From Heligmosomoides polygyrus polygyrus (taxonomy: Eukaryota > Nematoda > Chromadorea > Rhabditida > Heligmosomidae), in the NCBI GenBank assembly GCA_947396885.1, contig OX377201.1:3391879-3455878 (forward strand): a DNA stretch of 64,000 nt, read 5' to 3'. The position numbers were made by a program, and so were the translations under genes. Below, in pieces: positions 47,474 through 59,400 of the stretch (the stretch's first letter is position 1; each line of letters opens with the position of its first letter). The notes below the pieces were generated by a model. The model was not told where the DNA came from. It did no database searches and saw only the letters and a program-made list of their open reading frames with translations.

Positions 47474-50400
47474 CTGAAAGTAGACCACAAATAAAAAACC
47501 TATTAAAGGAATGTCAGTGGAGGGCATGCTGAAACAGGAGCTACTGGTTGATAAACAAAGTGAATTTTTTGACTTATAGTTCACTAAATTTATAGTATTT
47601 TCTAACAAGAGCTAGACTATACAGCTATTGAAGATCTGCATAATTACTAGGTCAGTCGGCAATGGTTAGCATGATCGTTCCCCCACCCCTTGGGTTAAGG
47701 GTAAATTAAAAATAAGGCGTTAGCCACGGATTTCCTTCTACAACACCGCTCCTGCCTTTTCATTTTTAGGCGGAATAAACGCAAAAAAACTACAGTTTTG
47801 CTATTCTATTCGTCAAAGGAGCCTATTTAAAAAAGTTACCATCTGAATCCAATGTAGGCAACCTATCCAAAGATGTAGGTATCATAATGAGGTTTTAAAA
47901 AAATATTAGGTTAAGTTTTTAGACTAATGTCTTAAAACATTGTATAGTTAATAACTTTATTAACAACCAATATCGTTCACCACAACATTTACCATTTTGA
48001 TCTATTAAGTATTGCCATCTTTTCGAAAAAGAGCGAATACCACAAGCGAAGAACACCGGAGACTTGGACACCAAGAAGTTGTTGACACCACTTTTACTTC
48101 CTCCATATTTGCGAGCTTTTTTCCAACTGATAAAGTCTGCAGTGACCGGAAAATGTGGTAGTCACTGGGTGCAAGATCAGATGGGATAAAGTACCAGCTC
48201 AATTCTGAGTCCCTCCAATTTCTTCTGCGTATTCTTTGCTGTGTGAGGTCTGGCGTTATCCATGAGAACAAGAATTTTTCCTCTTCTGCGATTGCGATTA
48301 CGTAGGAATTTGCTCTTTTTCTCTAGCTGAGCGCAGTACATGTTTGAGTCTACCATGGAACTGGTAGGAACTAATTCCTAGATTATTGGGCCAGTGATGT
48401 CTCACCAGAAGAAAAGCAGTTCCTTTGTCGTTATCAAGACCTTTCGGCTGTGGTTGTGGCCAGTGTTTGCGACGCAACAAATTGTCGTAGACGCAATATC
48501 CATCGTGACGACTGAGTCGATCCAAGCAAAAGTGCGGCGATGGTTGAGGAGAAAGTGCAGATATCAACACGCTTCCGTTTGTCCTGAGACGTCAAAGCAC
48601 GTGGTACGCTCGAGGCAACTTTGCGACTTTGCCTGAAGACCGAAGGGCATCGTGTACTGTGGACATAAGAGTATTTGTAAGGTCTGAAAATTTGCGTACA
48701 GAAAGATCTGGTCGAGCATTGCAGGTGGCGAGTACGAGCTGTCAGTTCCGCGTATGTGGTCGACCTCTGCGTCGGAAATCCTCGAGCGATTTGCCACCGT
48801 TGTCGAGCTTGCGATACCAATTGAAGCACGTTGCCTGAGAGCGGGCTTGCTCCTTCGTTGTATCCTGTAGAAAGCGATGGACCTCCATCACGGGTCTTCC
48901 GAACTGGCGGTGCTGTAGAAGGAGAGTTGGTCGGTAGAGCGTCTTCTTGTCATCTGTTGCGAAGGCACCACTGGGAAGAGGAGACGATATGTCGCGCATG
49001 CTGCTGGCAGCTACATATACAGAACATGGAACACAAAACTCCTAAGTTTGGCTCGCTCACAACTTTATCTGGCAAAGATACGTTGTTTTGAAACTCACCA
49101 TGCAACTAGTCTAAAAACTTTCCGAACCACCTATTAGATCTGAGTTCTATAAAACTTGGACCCTCCCAGTGCGATTATCCGGAGCGATAGGATACATTTT
49201 TTAGATGATAACATTTCTTTTTTGAATGAGCCGCATTGAAGCGAGTTATGGAAAAACGTCGGAAACGGCGGTTTTTTGCGTTCATTCCGCCAAAGAACCA
49301 GAAGACTGCAGCGGTATTGTAGGAGGTTAACCATTAAAAAGGGAGGAAGGGCGGCATTACTTAATCTCTTTTAGGATGCGTCATGGATCATGTATATTAT
49401 ACTTCAACGGGATGTTGTGGAGGGGATTTGAATGCATATTTATGATTGTAATTTTCGGACAAGCCCGGTGTCAATTTGCCGACCTCCGGAGGGATGGAAG
49501 GCTTGGTTGGCCTGAGCGGGAAAGCCGAACCAAGAGCCTGGCACCGCGTGCAGGCGACAGCAGGCACCTCTTTCGACTGCGCTATATGCGCCCACAGATA
49601 AATAATCTGGCACCCAATTACCGTGAATTTTGTGAAGTCCAAGTTTAATAAGGTAACAGCCATGTGTAACAACTTTGGCCATATTTTTAAACTCTTTCAC
49701 GACATTGTCCAACGATGTCGTCGGACACTTTTTCTGCCACGTGGGACATTGTTCGATGATGTCGTCGGACACCATCATAAAAATAATTCATAGAATATTA
49801 AGCATTTAATAGTACAACATTAATCAATAAGTCCAGTAATATCTACGGTCAAGACGGTCCTTGGAAAACTTCACTCGTTACTGTTTTTCATATTTAACAA
49901 ATATTACAAATAAAATAATTCAAATAATCAGCGCGCTGTAAGAATGCGCGATGTCCACGCGGCAGTCACCCGAAAATCGCGCGAGTCGTGAAAGGGTTAA
50001 ACAACTGTTGATCATCATTTGCGATCTTTCAATAGTTATAGTCAACCGATTTGTGTCTGTCAGGTAAATTTCCAAGTGTTCCTTTCCTTTCTTTTGTTTC
50101 AGGTGATTCTAGAACCTTAAGAATTTGGTGATTCCAGAAGACCTTGTTCACTGCTGTAAAACCTTTTAACGTTGTTTGTAAGCGAACACAAGGAGGAAAT
50201 TAAGGATCAAATTTTAAACTGGAGTACAAAAGCTGTTAACAAATGTTTCCAAAAAGCTGCCTACTTTTCGGATCGTTATTATAGTACATAGGCAACTAAA
50301 AAAACGCCAAGGTTTAGCTAAAATTCTAGTGAAGTTTTGAATTTCCTCCCCTCTCTTTCTATTTTAGGTTACCATAGTCGGATGAGGTGCCGGCTCTCGC

Positions 50401-53400
50401 TTTTATTCAATGGTGCGGGTATCATGGCCAATCAAATCTTCCGTTATTTCTTGAACGGTTAATTTGCACTACACTTGCCTAGGTAGCATAGAACGTTGAC
50501 TTTTTCATTGTCTGGTTATTTAAATTGCCTCCACTGAGGCCCACTGAAGTTAGATGCGTGACTCTACCCACATTCATTGGCGTCGACCTTTTGCTCATTC
50601 TTTAAAAATGGACGAGATTGTGATTCTTCACGCAAACCTCAGTACTCTTCACATACGAATGGCGCAAAATGTGCGCATCTAAGGGCCTCTGCACAGTCTC
50701 GCGGAACCACCCGGAGAACTCGTCCGTATCGCTCTCGCCCCAGTGGGAACCCACGCTGCCACTGTGGTGGAAGCCGTGGCGCAGACGAGTCGTGGAGCCG
50801 CTGGTCGCAAATGTCGCCGAGAGCTGCAGTAGTTCACAGCGGTCCTCACCCGCAATGCCAGGTGCTGCGAGTGAGATCCGCCGGGGGAGTGAAGCTTGGG
50901 GGGAGGGGTAGGATTGTCCATTGTTCGTGGCCAAAACATTCTCAGGAAAGTAGGCATTCGACTTAGAGCCTGGGAGGTATTTCAGCTTTATATTGAGATG
51001 ACCGCAGCCTTAAAATTTAAGTCTGGAATTCTCCGTTTTGAGCTGCTTTTCAACCCGCTTTGCGTTTTGTGGGATTTATACAATTTTCACGTCAAATTGG
51101 ACACTTTTTAAGCCAAATTGGCCACAGTTCAAGCCAAACTGCTAAGAAAAGTGTCCAATTTGACGTGAAAATTGTATACGTTTTCTTGTTTGATTTTGTT
51201 GTAATCTCGTTTATCGTATTCATGTTTATTTAATCGTTCTCACTGATTCGATGTTTTTATTCGTTTCCGTGATTGTCTTCGTTACTCGCTTGTTTTTATT
51301 CGTGTTAACTTGCTAGTTTTCATTGTTGCTTCGGGTTTGTTGGTGTTTGCTTAATCGCTTTTATTGTGCTTTGGTTGTGTTCGTGTTTCCGTCCTCGTTT
51401 TCATTGCAAACTTATTTTTCTTTGTGTTTCGTCACTTTTCCCGCCGGCAAAAGTACAAAATTTTGCGTAGAGTAACCCTCGCAGCGCGGCACCACCTGCC
51501 ATTGTCGTGGTGCCTCCACAGCACCCGCAAGACTCTGCTACCGGCTTAACACCAGACATGGAATTTGACCACCGCAGTTTAGAACACGCGGATAACGGCC
51601 TGCGGCTGAACGTGAAGAAGACCAAGTTTATCAGCTCTGAGCAGTGCACTAGAGCGATCCTAGACTGCCAAGGGGAGGCGATCGAGAAAGTGGAAGAATT
51701 CCGCTACCTCGGAAGTGACCTATCCGAGGAAGGAAGTGTGGACCAGGCGGTCAGGGGACGGATAAACGCAGCCTGGCTCAAATGGAGGGAGTCCACAGGA
51801 ATCCTCTGCGACCGTAGGTGCTCCAGGACACTCAAAGGAAAGCTCTATAGAACAGTGGTGAGGCCTGCCCTCCTCTACGGCAGTGAGTGCTGGGCCCTAG
51901 GTAAAGCGCAGGAGCGGCAATTGCACGCGGCGGAAATGAGGATGCTCAGGTGGGCTTGTGGATGGACCCGTCGGGACAGGGTGCGAAACGAGGATGTTAG
52001 GGCAGTGATGAAGACAGCTCCGATCCAGCTGAAGATGAGGGAGCAGCGCCTGAGGTGGTATGGACACGTCCTCAGAAGACCAGAGGATCACCCCATAAGG
52101 TTGGCCCTAGATTTCGAGGCACCCGGAAAGCGTCCGAGAGGAGCCCCAAGGAAAAGGTGGAAGGATGTCATCAAGAAAGATCTCGCTGAAGTCGGCGCCA
52201 TGCCAGACGACGCCCTTGATAGGATGAGGTGGCGACGGATCATAAGAACAGCGGACCCTGCGACTGCGCGGGACTAAACGCTCGGGAGAAGAAGAAGAAG
52301 AAGAAGTTTAGAACACGCATTCAGCACAAGGTTCGCAAATTTATGTCAATTTGTACCTGTGATTTCGCAGATCCAGCCGAGTTTAGGGCGCACGTCGGCG
52401 AAGTGGTGGAAGAGTTGATCACCTTCAACAGTTTGTAACATTTTATATTACATACAAGTTAGGTAATTTTTTGAAAACGTTGGTGTCTATAGCTTAGAGA
52501 TTATGAAGACTACAAACAAACATATATTGAATAACCGTTGCTGACACAGTGGTTATCGAAGTCATAGACCCTCCCTCGGTCATTATTTTTAAGCCTACAA
52601 ATTTCGTGGTTTCACGAAATACGAAAATATCAGTGCGAGTTCACTTAGGCCTTTAATAGCCAAGGACATCTGGCACAGTAATTCCGAAGTGAGACATCAT
52701 GAATGAACCTACCAATCTTGAGAAGAGGGCGTGAATAGAATTGTTAGATGAAAGCAAATAGATGCTGTACGTCGTTATTTAAGCAAAACACAAACCAAAA
52801 TGAGGAAGTCGAGAGCTTGAAAAAAAAAAACTCGGCGCTTTGAGATGTATATCGCATTGGGCTTGGCGAGCCGATGGGAAGAGTGTGATACGAGCTTTTT
52901 AGCAAATATTTTAAGGAGTTGCTTAATGATTTCCCACCTTTTCTAGCAGCATGCACCAGCTGCTTTTTACCACAATTCGTTCCTGAGTTGTGAATTCCCA
53001 TTACAAAGTATTTTCCGTTTCCCTGCTGAAAAAGTGGTCCACCGCTGTCTCCCTGCAATAGTTCATTTTATTAGGTTGGTGCATAATTTTTATCCATAAA
53101 AGAGCATGGTTTTGATTTTAAATTTCCTTTAACAAAGCCAAGTATCCATCAACAATGTAGTCATCATTGGTGTCAGTAATAGTAGACATTCTTTAAGCAT
53201 AGGTTCAATGCTATTCCAACAGAGATTACGAGGCCAAAAGTCAAAAGAGAGAAGGATCTCATTTTCAAGTGGTCGTAATTTCTCTCGAATGCGATGATCG
53301 CTCCATCTCAGTTACATGCTCCGCGGTCACGGTCCATAGCGGCGCCCTGATGAGTCACCTGCGTAGTGGCCTGTAGCCGCAGCGCACCCTATCGTTCGCT

Positions 53401-56400
53401 GTTGTCCCCGCCCGCTCCGGGTGCATGGCTGTCCGTCTACATTTCCAACGAGGACCTGCGCGGCCGCGCTCCATAGAGCGCATACCTTTCGGCATCATGC
53501 GTCCATCATCCCTGCTCCAGGAGTGGCCTGCAGCCTTGCCGTTTCACCGTCGGATATTCTGAGCCAGCTGCAGGCAAGGGGCTGTGCTCGCCGTGTTCTA
53601 CCGAGTCCTCCGATATCTGTATATTCTGGACTGCTGACGTGACTTTCCTATTCTCACTTNNNNNNNNNNNNNNNNNNNNNNNNNNNNNNNNNNNNNNNNN
53701 NNNNNNNNNNNNNNNNNNNNNNNNNNNNNNNNNNNNNNNNNNNNNNNNNNNNNNNNNNNNNNNNNNNNNNNNNNNNNNNNNNNNNNNNNNNNNNNNNNNN
53801 NNNNNNNNNNNNNNNNNNNNNNNNNNNNNNNNNNNNNNNNNNNNNNNNNNNNNNNNNNNACGCGCCATGCACTCCACTTCTGCATTATATTGCAGAAAAA
53901 TTGAATTCCTAGCCTATATGAAGATACTATAATCCACAACGATCTTCTCTTTATTGCCGTTCCTTTCAAACCTCAGCTCATCCTGAAGCTTGCTTGTCAC
54001 AAAGGATCCTGCTTGTCTTGTGCTTGCCTTTTTGATAACCCGTCAAAAATTAACAGAGCTCAACTGGGAACCGATGCTACATCCACCTTATAACCCTGAG
54101 TTAGCAGCGTCAGATTACTGTTTGTTTTGCTCCTTTCAAGACCAGTTGAATGATGAAACTTTCGGTTCCAATCAAGCTGCTAAAACTGAAGGTGAAAGAG
54201 GTAACCGTGGAGTTGCTCAAAGCGAACTATATAAGTTGTAGGGCGTTGTCTGGGAAGCACCATAGTGATTTCCAAATTTCCTGCGGACCTCTGGGTAGGT
54301 CAAAAATGGCAAAAAACTGTACCGCTTCAGTGCAGGCCGATAACGCAAAACTGACGCCTGAGACACCATTGTCGTGCCCACAAATAGTCCTGCAAAAGGT
54401 TTGGAGCTTCAATCATTGCTAGAACGCGGGGTTTGACAAATTCCTAGTAGAAGCGAGAAAGCGCATTCACGGGAGGCGTTCCCCAGAAGGCTTTCAGTGA
54501 CTGGATGGCGAGTGGTTAGCGCGGTGGACTTGCGGAAGGGTGGTCGAGGGGTCGGTTCCGGGAGTGGAGTCTGTGTTCTGCTAGTGGCGCTTTTTGCATT
54601 TTTATAAGTATAGAGTGCGTTTTGGTCTCGGCAGAGTTTAGCGTTAAAGTCGTTAATGTTACGACGTGGGAGGCCGTCCCCGCCGACGCATCGGTGGAAG
54701 CGGGAGGCGACGGCCCACGCCGTGACTATGTGGCACGACGGATCCTCAGCTCGCCCTACGCTCACCTGCTGGCCACGCGGTTCCCACGCGCTGGGGGCCC
54801 TGCTGGATCCTACCGTGCTTTACGCCCTGAGGACTTTATCCTGCACACGTCCTACGTCCATGACTGCATCGTACGCAGACTGCCGAATACGGCAATAGCA
54901 TCATCGATCGAGGCGTCCCCCGACCTACGACGACGATGTGCCCTACGATGATGTCCACGAGAACTTTAAGGATCAAAGCATAACTGCGATCATACCACCT
55001 TTTACGATATAATACATTTGTGGTTTTAAGATAATTTTATCTGCAATAAATCTATAGCAACTTCTGTATAGGAACATAACAACTAGGGAGTAATGGACCT
55101 ACGAGTTAGAGGGCCAGACCGCACCCAGCCTACGAAGGGGTCGAGACAACAACCCGTCCTGGATGCCGAGCCCTGCCTTTGTGGCCTTTGCCAAGGCAAA
55201 GGCATCGAGGCTCGGCAGAGCCAGCACGTTACCTGTCAGGGCTCACGAAGACAACGGCGGCGACACGGAGACGACGGCGAAGAGCGATCCTGACCTAGCC
55301 GGACGACACGACACCAGTGAACCACCAACCAGTAGTCCTTCCGAGCCGATGACACGTCGGAGCGGGCGAGACGACGACGTTGGCCAAGGTCATCCCCAGG
55401 CCTGGGGACGACGAGCGGACCGGCTGTCCGCAGCGGCTGCACCGGAGGCGACACACACACTCTTTTTAACCACTTGCGGGATGTCAGCCAAGCCAGCCTT
55501 CGCGGATTAGATACGGCCATTGAACCATGCTTGTCTTTTTGGGTCCCTCCTTAGATGGAAGTCCCATGTGTGATTCCTTTCTGATGTTTTCTATGAGTTT
55601 TGGAAGTGTGTATCGTAGTAATCTTGTAATGAGCATGATCGACTATTACTTTGATCCATCACCAAGATATGCTGATTGCATTTCTTATTTCTATGGAGAG
55701 CCTGTTTCTTTTGGCTTTACTAATGTTACTAACTGTAACGAAAATTGGAATGCTTTATCCTTCTTGCGCTATTGGTCACATTTCTGCCTTTTTTGATGCT
55801 CATCACTCTTCCTTAGATACTCTAAAAGGGGGGGGGGGCTCTACAGGTATGGGCACATGTACTCTCACGTCTGCAGGGTCGGAAATTTTTTCGCCAAGGT
55901 TCGTCTAGGAGGAGGGCATTTGGGATGCTGATCACGAATCTGGGATCCATTTTTTGTTCCGGTAGATTACAGTAGGCTACGATGTGAGTAGGGTGCGGGT
56001 AATTGAAATGGTGGAGACAAGTTAGCCGCAATCACTCTCTCACTCCATTGGACTAGGGCTGTTATTGGGCGATGATCACAAAATTGGTATTTTTTGTTTT
56101 TCCATTTTTTTGCGGACTATTTTCTGTGCAAGATAAGATCTTGGAAACGAAGTGCGGCCAGATAAAGAAACCCGCTTGAAAACCAGCTTTTTCACAGTCT
56201 TCATGTCTACTCTAACCTGCTGTAATCTGCTGTTGTACCGAAAACAGATGCCAGATTTGTGACAAGCACTCCCAAATAACCACCACCTTCCCTCCTCTTA
56301 CCTTTGGAGTGTCATGGTTACGAGTGTCTGTATCAGTAGTGCCGACCCTCTCCTTGCATACCGATATAGTGGGAAAGAGCGGTAAAATAACGCTACTACG

Positions 56401-59400
56401 GGGCACATTTCTATAAAACTATTACAAACCATTATAGAGGAATCACACATGGATAGAATCAAACGAAAGTTTCCTCCACAAAACAAGCATGGTTCAATGG
56501 CAGTATCTAATCCGCGGAGGCTAGTATGGCTCACATCCCGCAAGTGGCTAAAAAGAGGTTGAAACGCGAACGCTAAACTCTGCCGAGACCAAGATGCACT
56601 CGACATTGGTAAAAATGCAAAAAAAAAACTACTAGCAGCGCACAGATACCACCCCCGGAACCGATCTCTTGACCACCCTCTCGCAAGCGCACCGCGCTAT
56701 CCACTCGGGCATCCAGTCGCTACGGCTCTGCTGGTGAATGCCTCCTGTGAATGCGCCTTCTCGCTTCTACTAGGAATTTATCAAATGTCGCGTTCCAGCA
56801 ATGATTGAAGCTTCAAACCTTTTGCAGGATTATTTCCGAGTACGACAATGGTATTCCAGGCGTCAGTCTCGTGTTATCGGCCCGCACAAAGCGGTACAGT
56901 TTTTTGCCATTTTTGACTTACCCAGAGGTCCTCAAGAAATTTGGAAACAACTATCATGCTTCCCACATAACGCCCTGCAATCCTATATAGGTCGATTTGA
57001 GCAACTCCACGATCACCTCTTTGACCTTCCTCGTGAGTTGCACCAGTTATTTGTTTCTTAAAAACCAGGACTTCTTCAAACGTGGAATTTCTCAAATAGT
57101 CGAATGATGGCAAAAGGTCGTCCTACAAGGTGGTCGATATATCAATGGTTAGTGCTTGTTGTTAATATATAAAAAAATAAATCCACTTTAAAAATATAAA
57201 ATACTACATTATTTGTCTAACAACCTAAATACTTTAATTCGATGGAATCTGTCTTGCCTATAGTTTTTAGCGCCACGCGTGGCGTTAAAAACTTCATAGC
57301 AAAGACAGCAACGATAACAAATAACCCATGAATATTTTCTGCTGTTTATGGTTAGCCGACGCTTTCCCGTCAATACAATTGATTTTTTGATTTTGTTCAG
57401 TCGCTGTACGCACCTGGCGTTAACCGTCGTTCAGTTCAGGCGCCAAAGTGAAGCTGGCCTAGATAAATGAAAATTCTACTTTAGAAAAAAGCCGGCTTTT
57501 TCGCATGCGGTAGGATGTTACTGTTGGAGACATCCGGTGTGAAAATCATGTTTTCAAGTGACTGAAGGGCGAAGCAATGGTCACCTGTCGCTTATGTGGC
57601 CTGCATCGGGAGCGGGAACGCGTCGACCAACCATAAACAGCAGGAAATTGACGGTAGACGTCTATCTGCATGTCATGTGCGTTCGAAGCGGTTTGAACGG
57701 GCCGATCCACCCTCCTCCCGCCCAACCTCCCCATGTGGGCCAAGTAACGACTAGTACCAAAAAGCCCTATTACAGGAGGTTAAATGGATTTTGATATTTA
57801 AAAACATGAACAATGCACTATACGAAAAGAATTTCTCGATGGGAAATTTGAAACCAACCGTTCAGACAGCGGAATTCGACATGATTTCTTATCCTTCTCC
57901 GTCGCAAGACAATGGGCAGCAGTCAAAACATGCCGAGATGAGATCATTGCTCCGCTACATGTCGCTTGGCCTTTTCCTTAAATTTATGAGCGTTTGGTGT
58001 ATCGTGAAGAACTACCAAGTTCCATTTTTGATGAATTTTGGCATCCATTATCCACAAGGTGATTAAGAATGTTCTCTCAGGGGCTGACGCTCATTAACAC
58101 ACGTCTACGTGCATTTCCCGGAGTTTGGTGATGCTCTTCGGCATCCACTTGGAAGGTTAGTCGGTCACTTAATGCCGAGGTGTCGGGAGGTGCATCTTCG
58201 TTGAGATTGTTACCATGCACTATAAAAAGATGCTTAGACTGGTAGAGTTGTACAGGGTGCGCCTAAATTATGGCGACAAGGCATTCTCATCGTCGAAAGC
58301 GAAAATGCAGCACTTTCCAGAAATCAACGATGCGATAATGTTCATTTGTCTATTGTAAAATATACACAATATTGAAATTCGAAGATATCTCCATCGGTGT
58401 CGATACAGGCTTTGAGCGCTTCGGGTAGGCATCGACGGCGGCACGCAAGTACGGCGCGTCAAACTCACCCGTCTTCTGGAGAGCTTCCTTCAAAGAATGC
58501 ACAGAGCGGTGGGCTTTCCTGCAGCCTTTAGTTTCTAGAGCTGGTCAGACGGTGTAATTCATCAGATTCAAATTGAAACGGTTGGCTGGACACTCGTGTA
58601 AGCCGATGACGTCCGGAAAGCCTTTGCCTTTGCACCAGTCCTGCACCATTCTTGTTCTGTGAGCTGGACTCCGCCCTGACCGAAGATCCAGGAGCGGTTT
58701 TAGGCACTGAGACCCAGCTTACGGAAGATCCCTTTCCACGACGTCTCCTTTATGTCCATTTCTAGCGACATCCGACGGACCGAGCGCACCGGCTTCCTGC
58801 GAATTCGCTCAAGTACCTTCCTGATGTTGTGCGTAGTTGTAAGAGGTAAGTGTCTTCCTCAACCGGATCTATTATCCTTCGTTTCCAGGCCTTCGTAGTG
58901 TCTGATAGATCTATATATAACACTTCGATAAACCCTAAGACTGTGGTGAATATCGCGTGCCAAGAAGCCTTGACGGTAAAGCTCAACGTTTGAAGCACGG
59001 TGGCGCAAACGCTTCACCATGTTGAAAAACGTTTATTTTTATGGTTAATTGCGACAAACACAAACAATCGACGCAATAAAAACGGTACAGAAAAACAAAA
59101 CAAGTACAGAAAAAAGAATACGTTACGAATATGAGGTCAAATTGTTCGCGCATGTGCTGTCGTCATAATTTTTGCGCACCTGTAGATCTTTCCAACTATT
59201 AAAGGCCCTGAAGAAAGCGAAACTCGCTAAAACGTAAGCCGAATGAAGGGGTGTATGTACAATAATCTTGGTCGATAGCTATAAAAAACATTCCTTACAC
59301 TTTATGAGCGTTTCTTACTCTCTCTTAACGTCAGAGAAGAATTTTTTCTTTGATATGATCGAAAGGTAGGCACAAACGTGCGCAGTACTTTCTTGGATTT

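Noticed and set aside
53506..53969. Frames spanning the gap
   Set aside because: They consist mostly of unknown residues through the 200-N gap.
54540..54590. Functional tRNA in the foldback arm
   Set aside because: The A and B boxes are approximate and no proper anticodon stem forms.
58762..58998. 78-codon minus frame as a gene
   Set aside because: It is another frame over the degenerate Tc1/mariner DNA-binding region.
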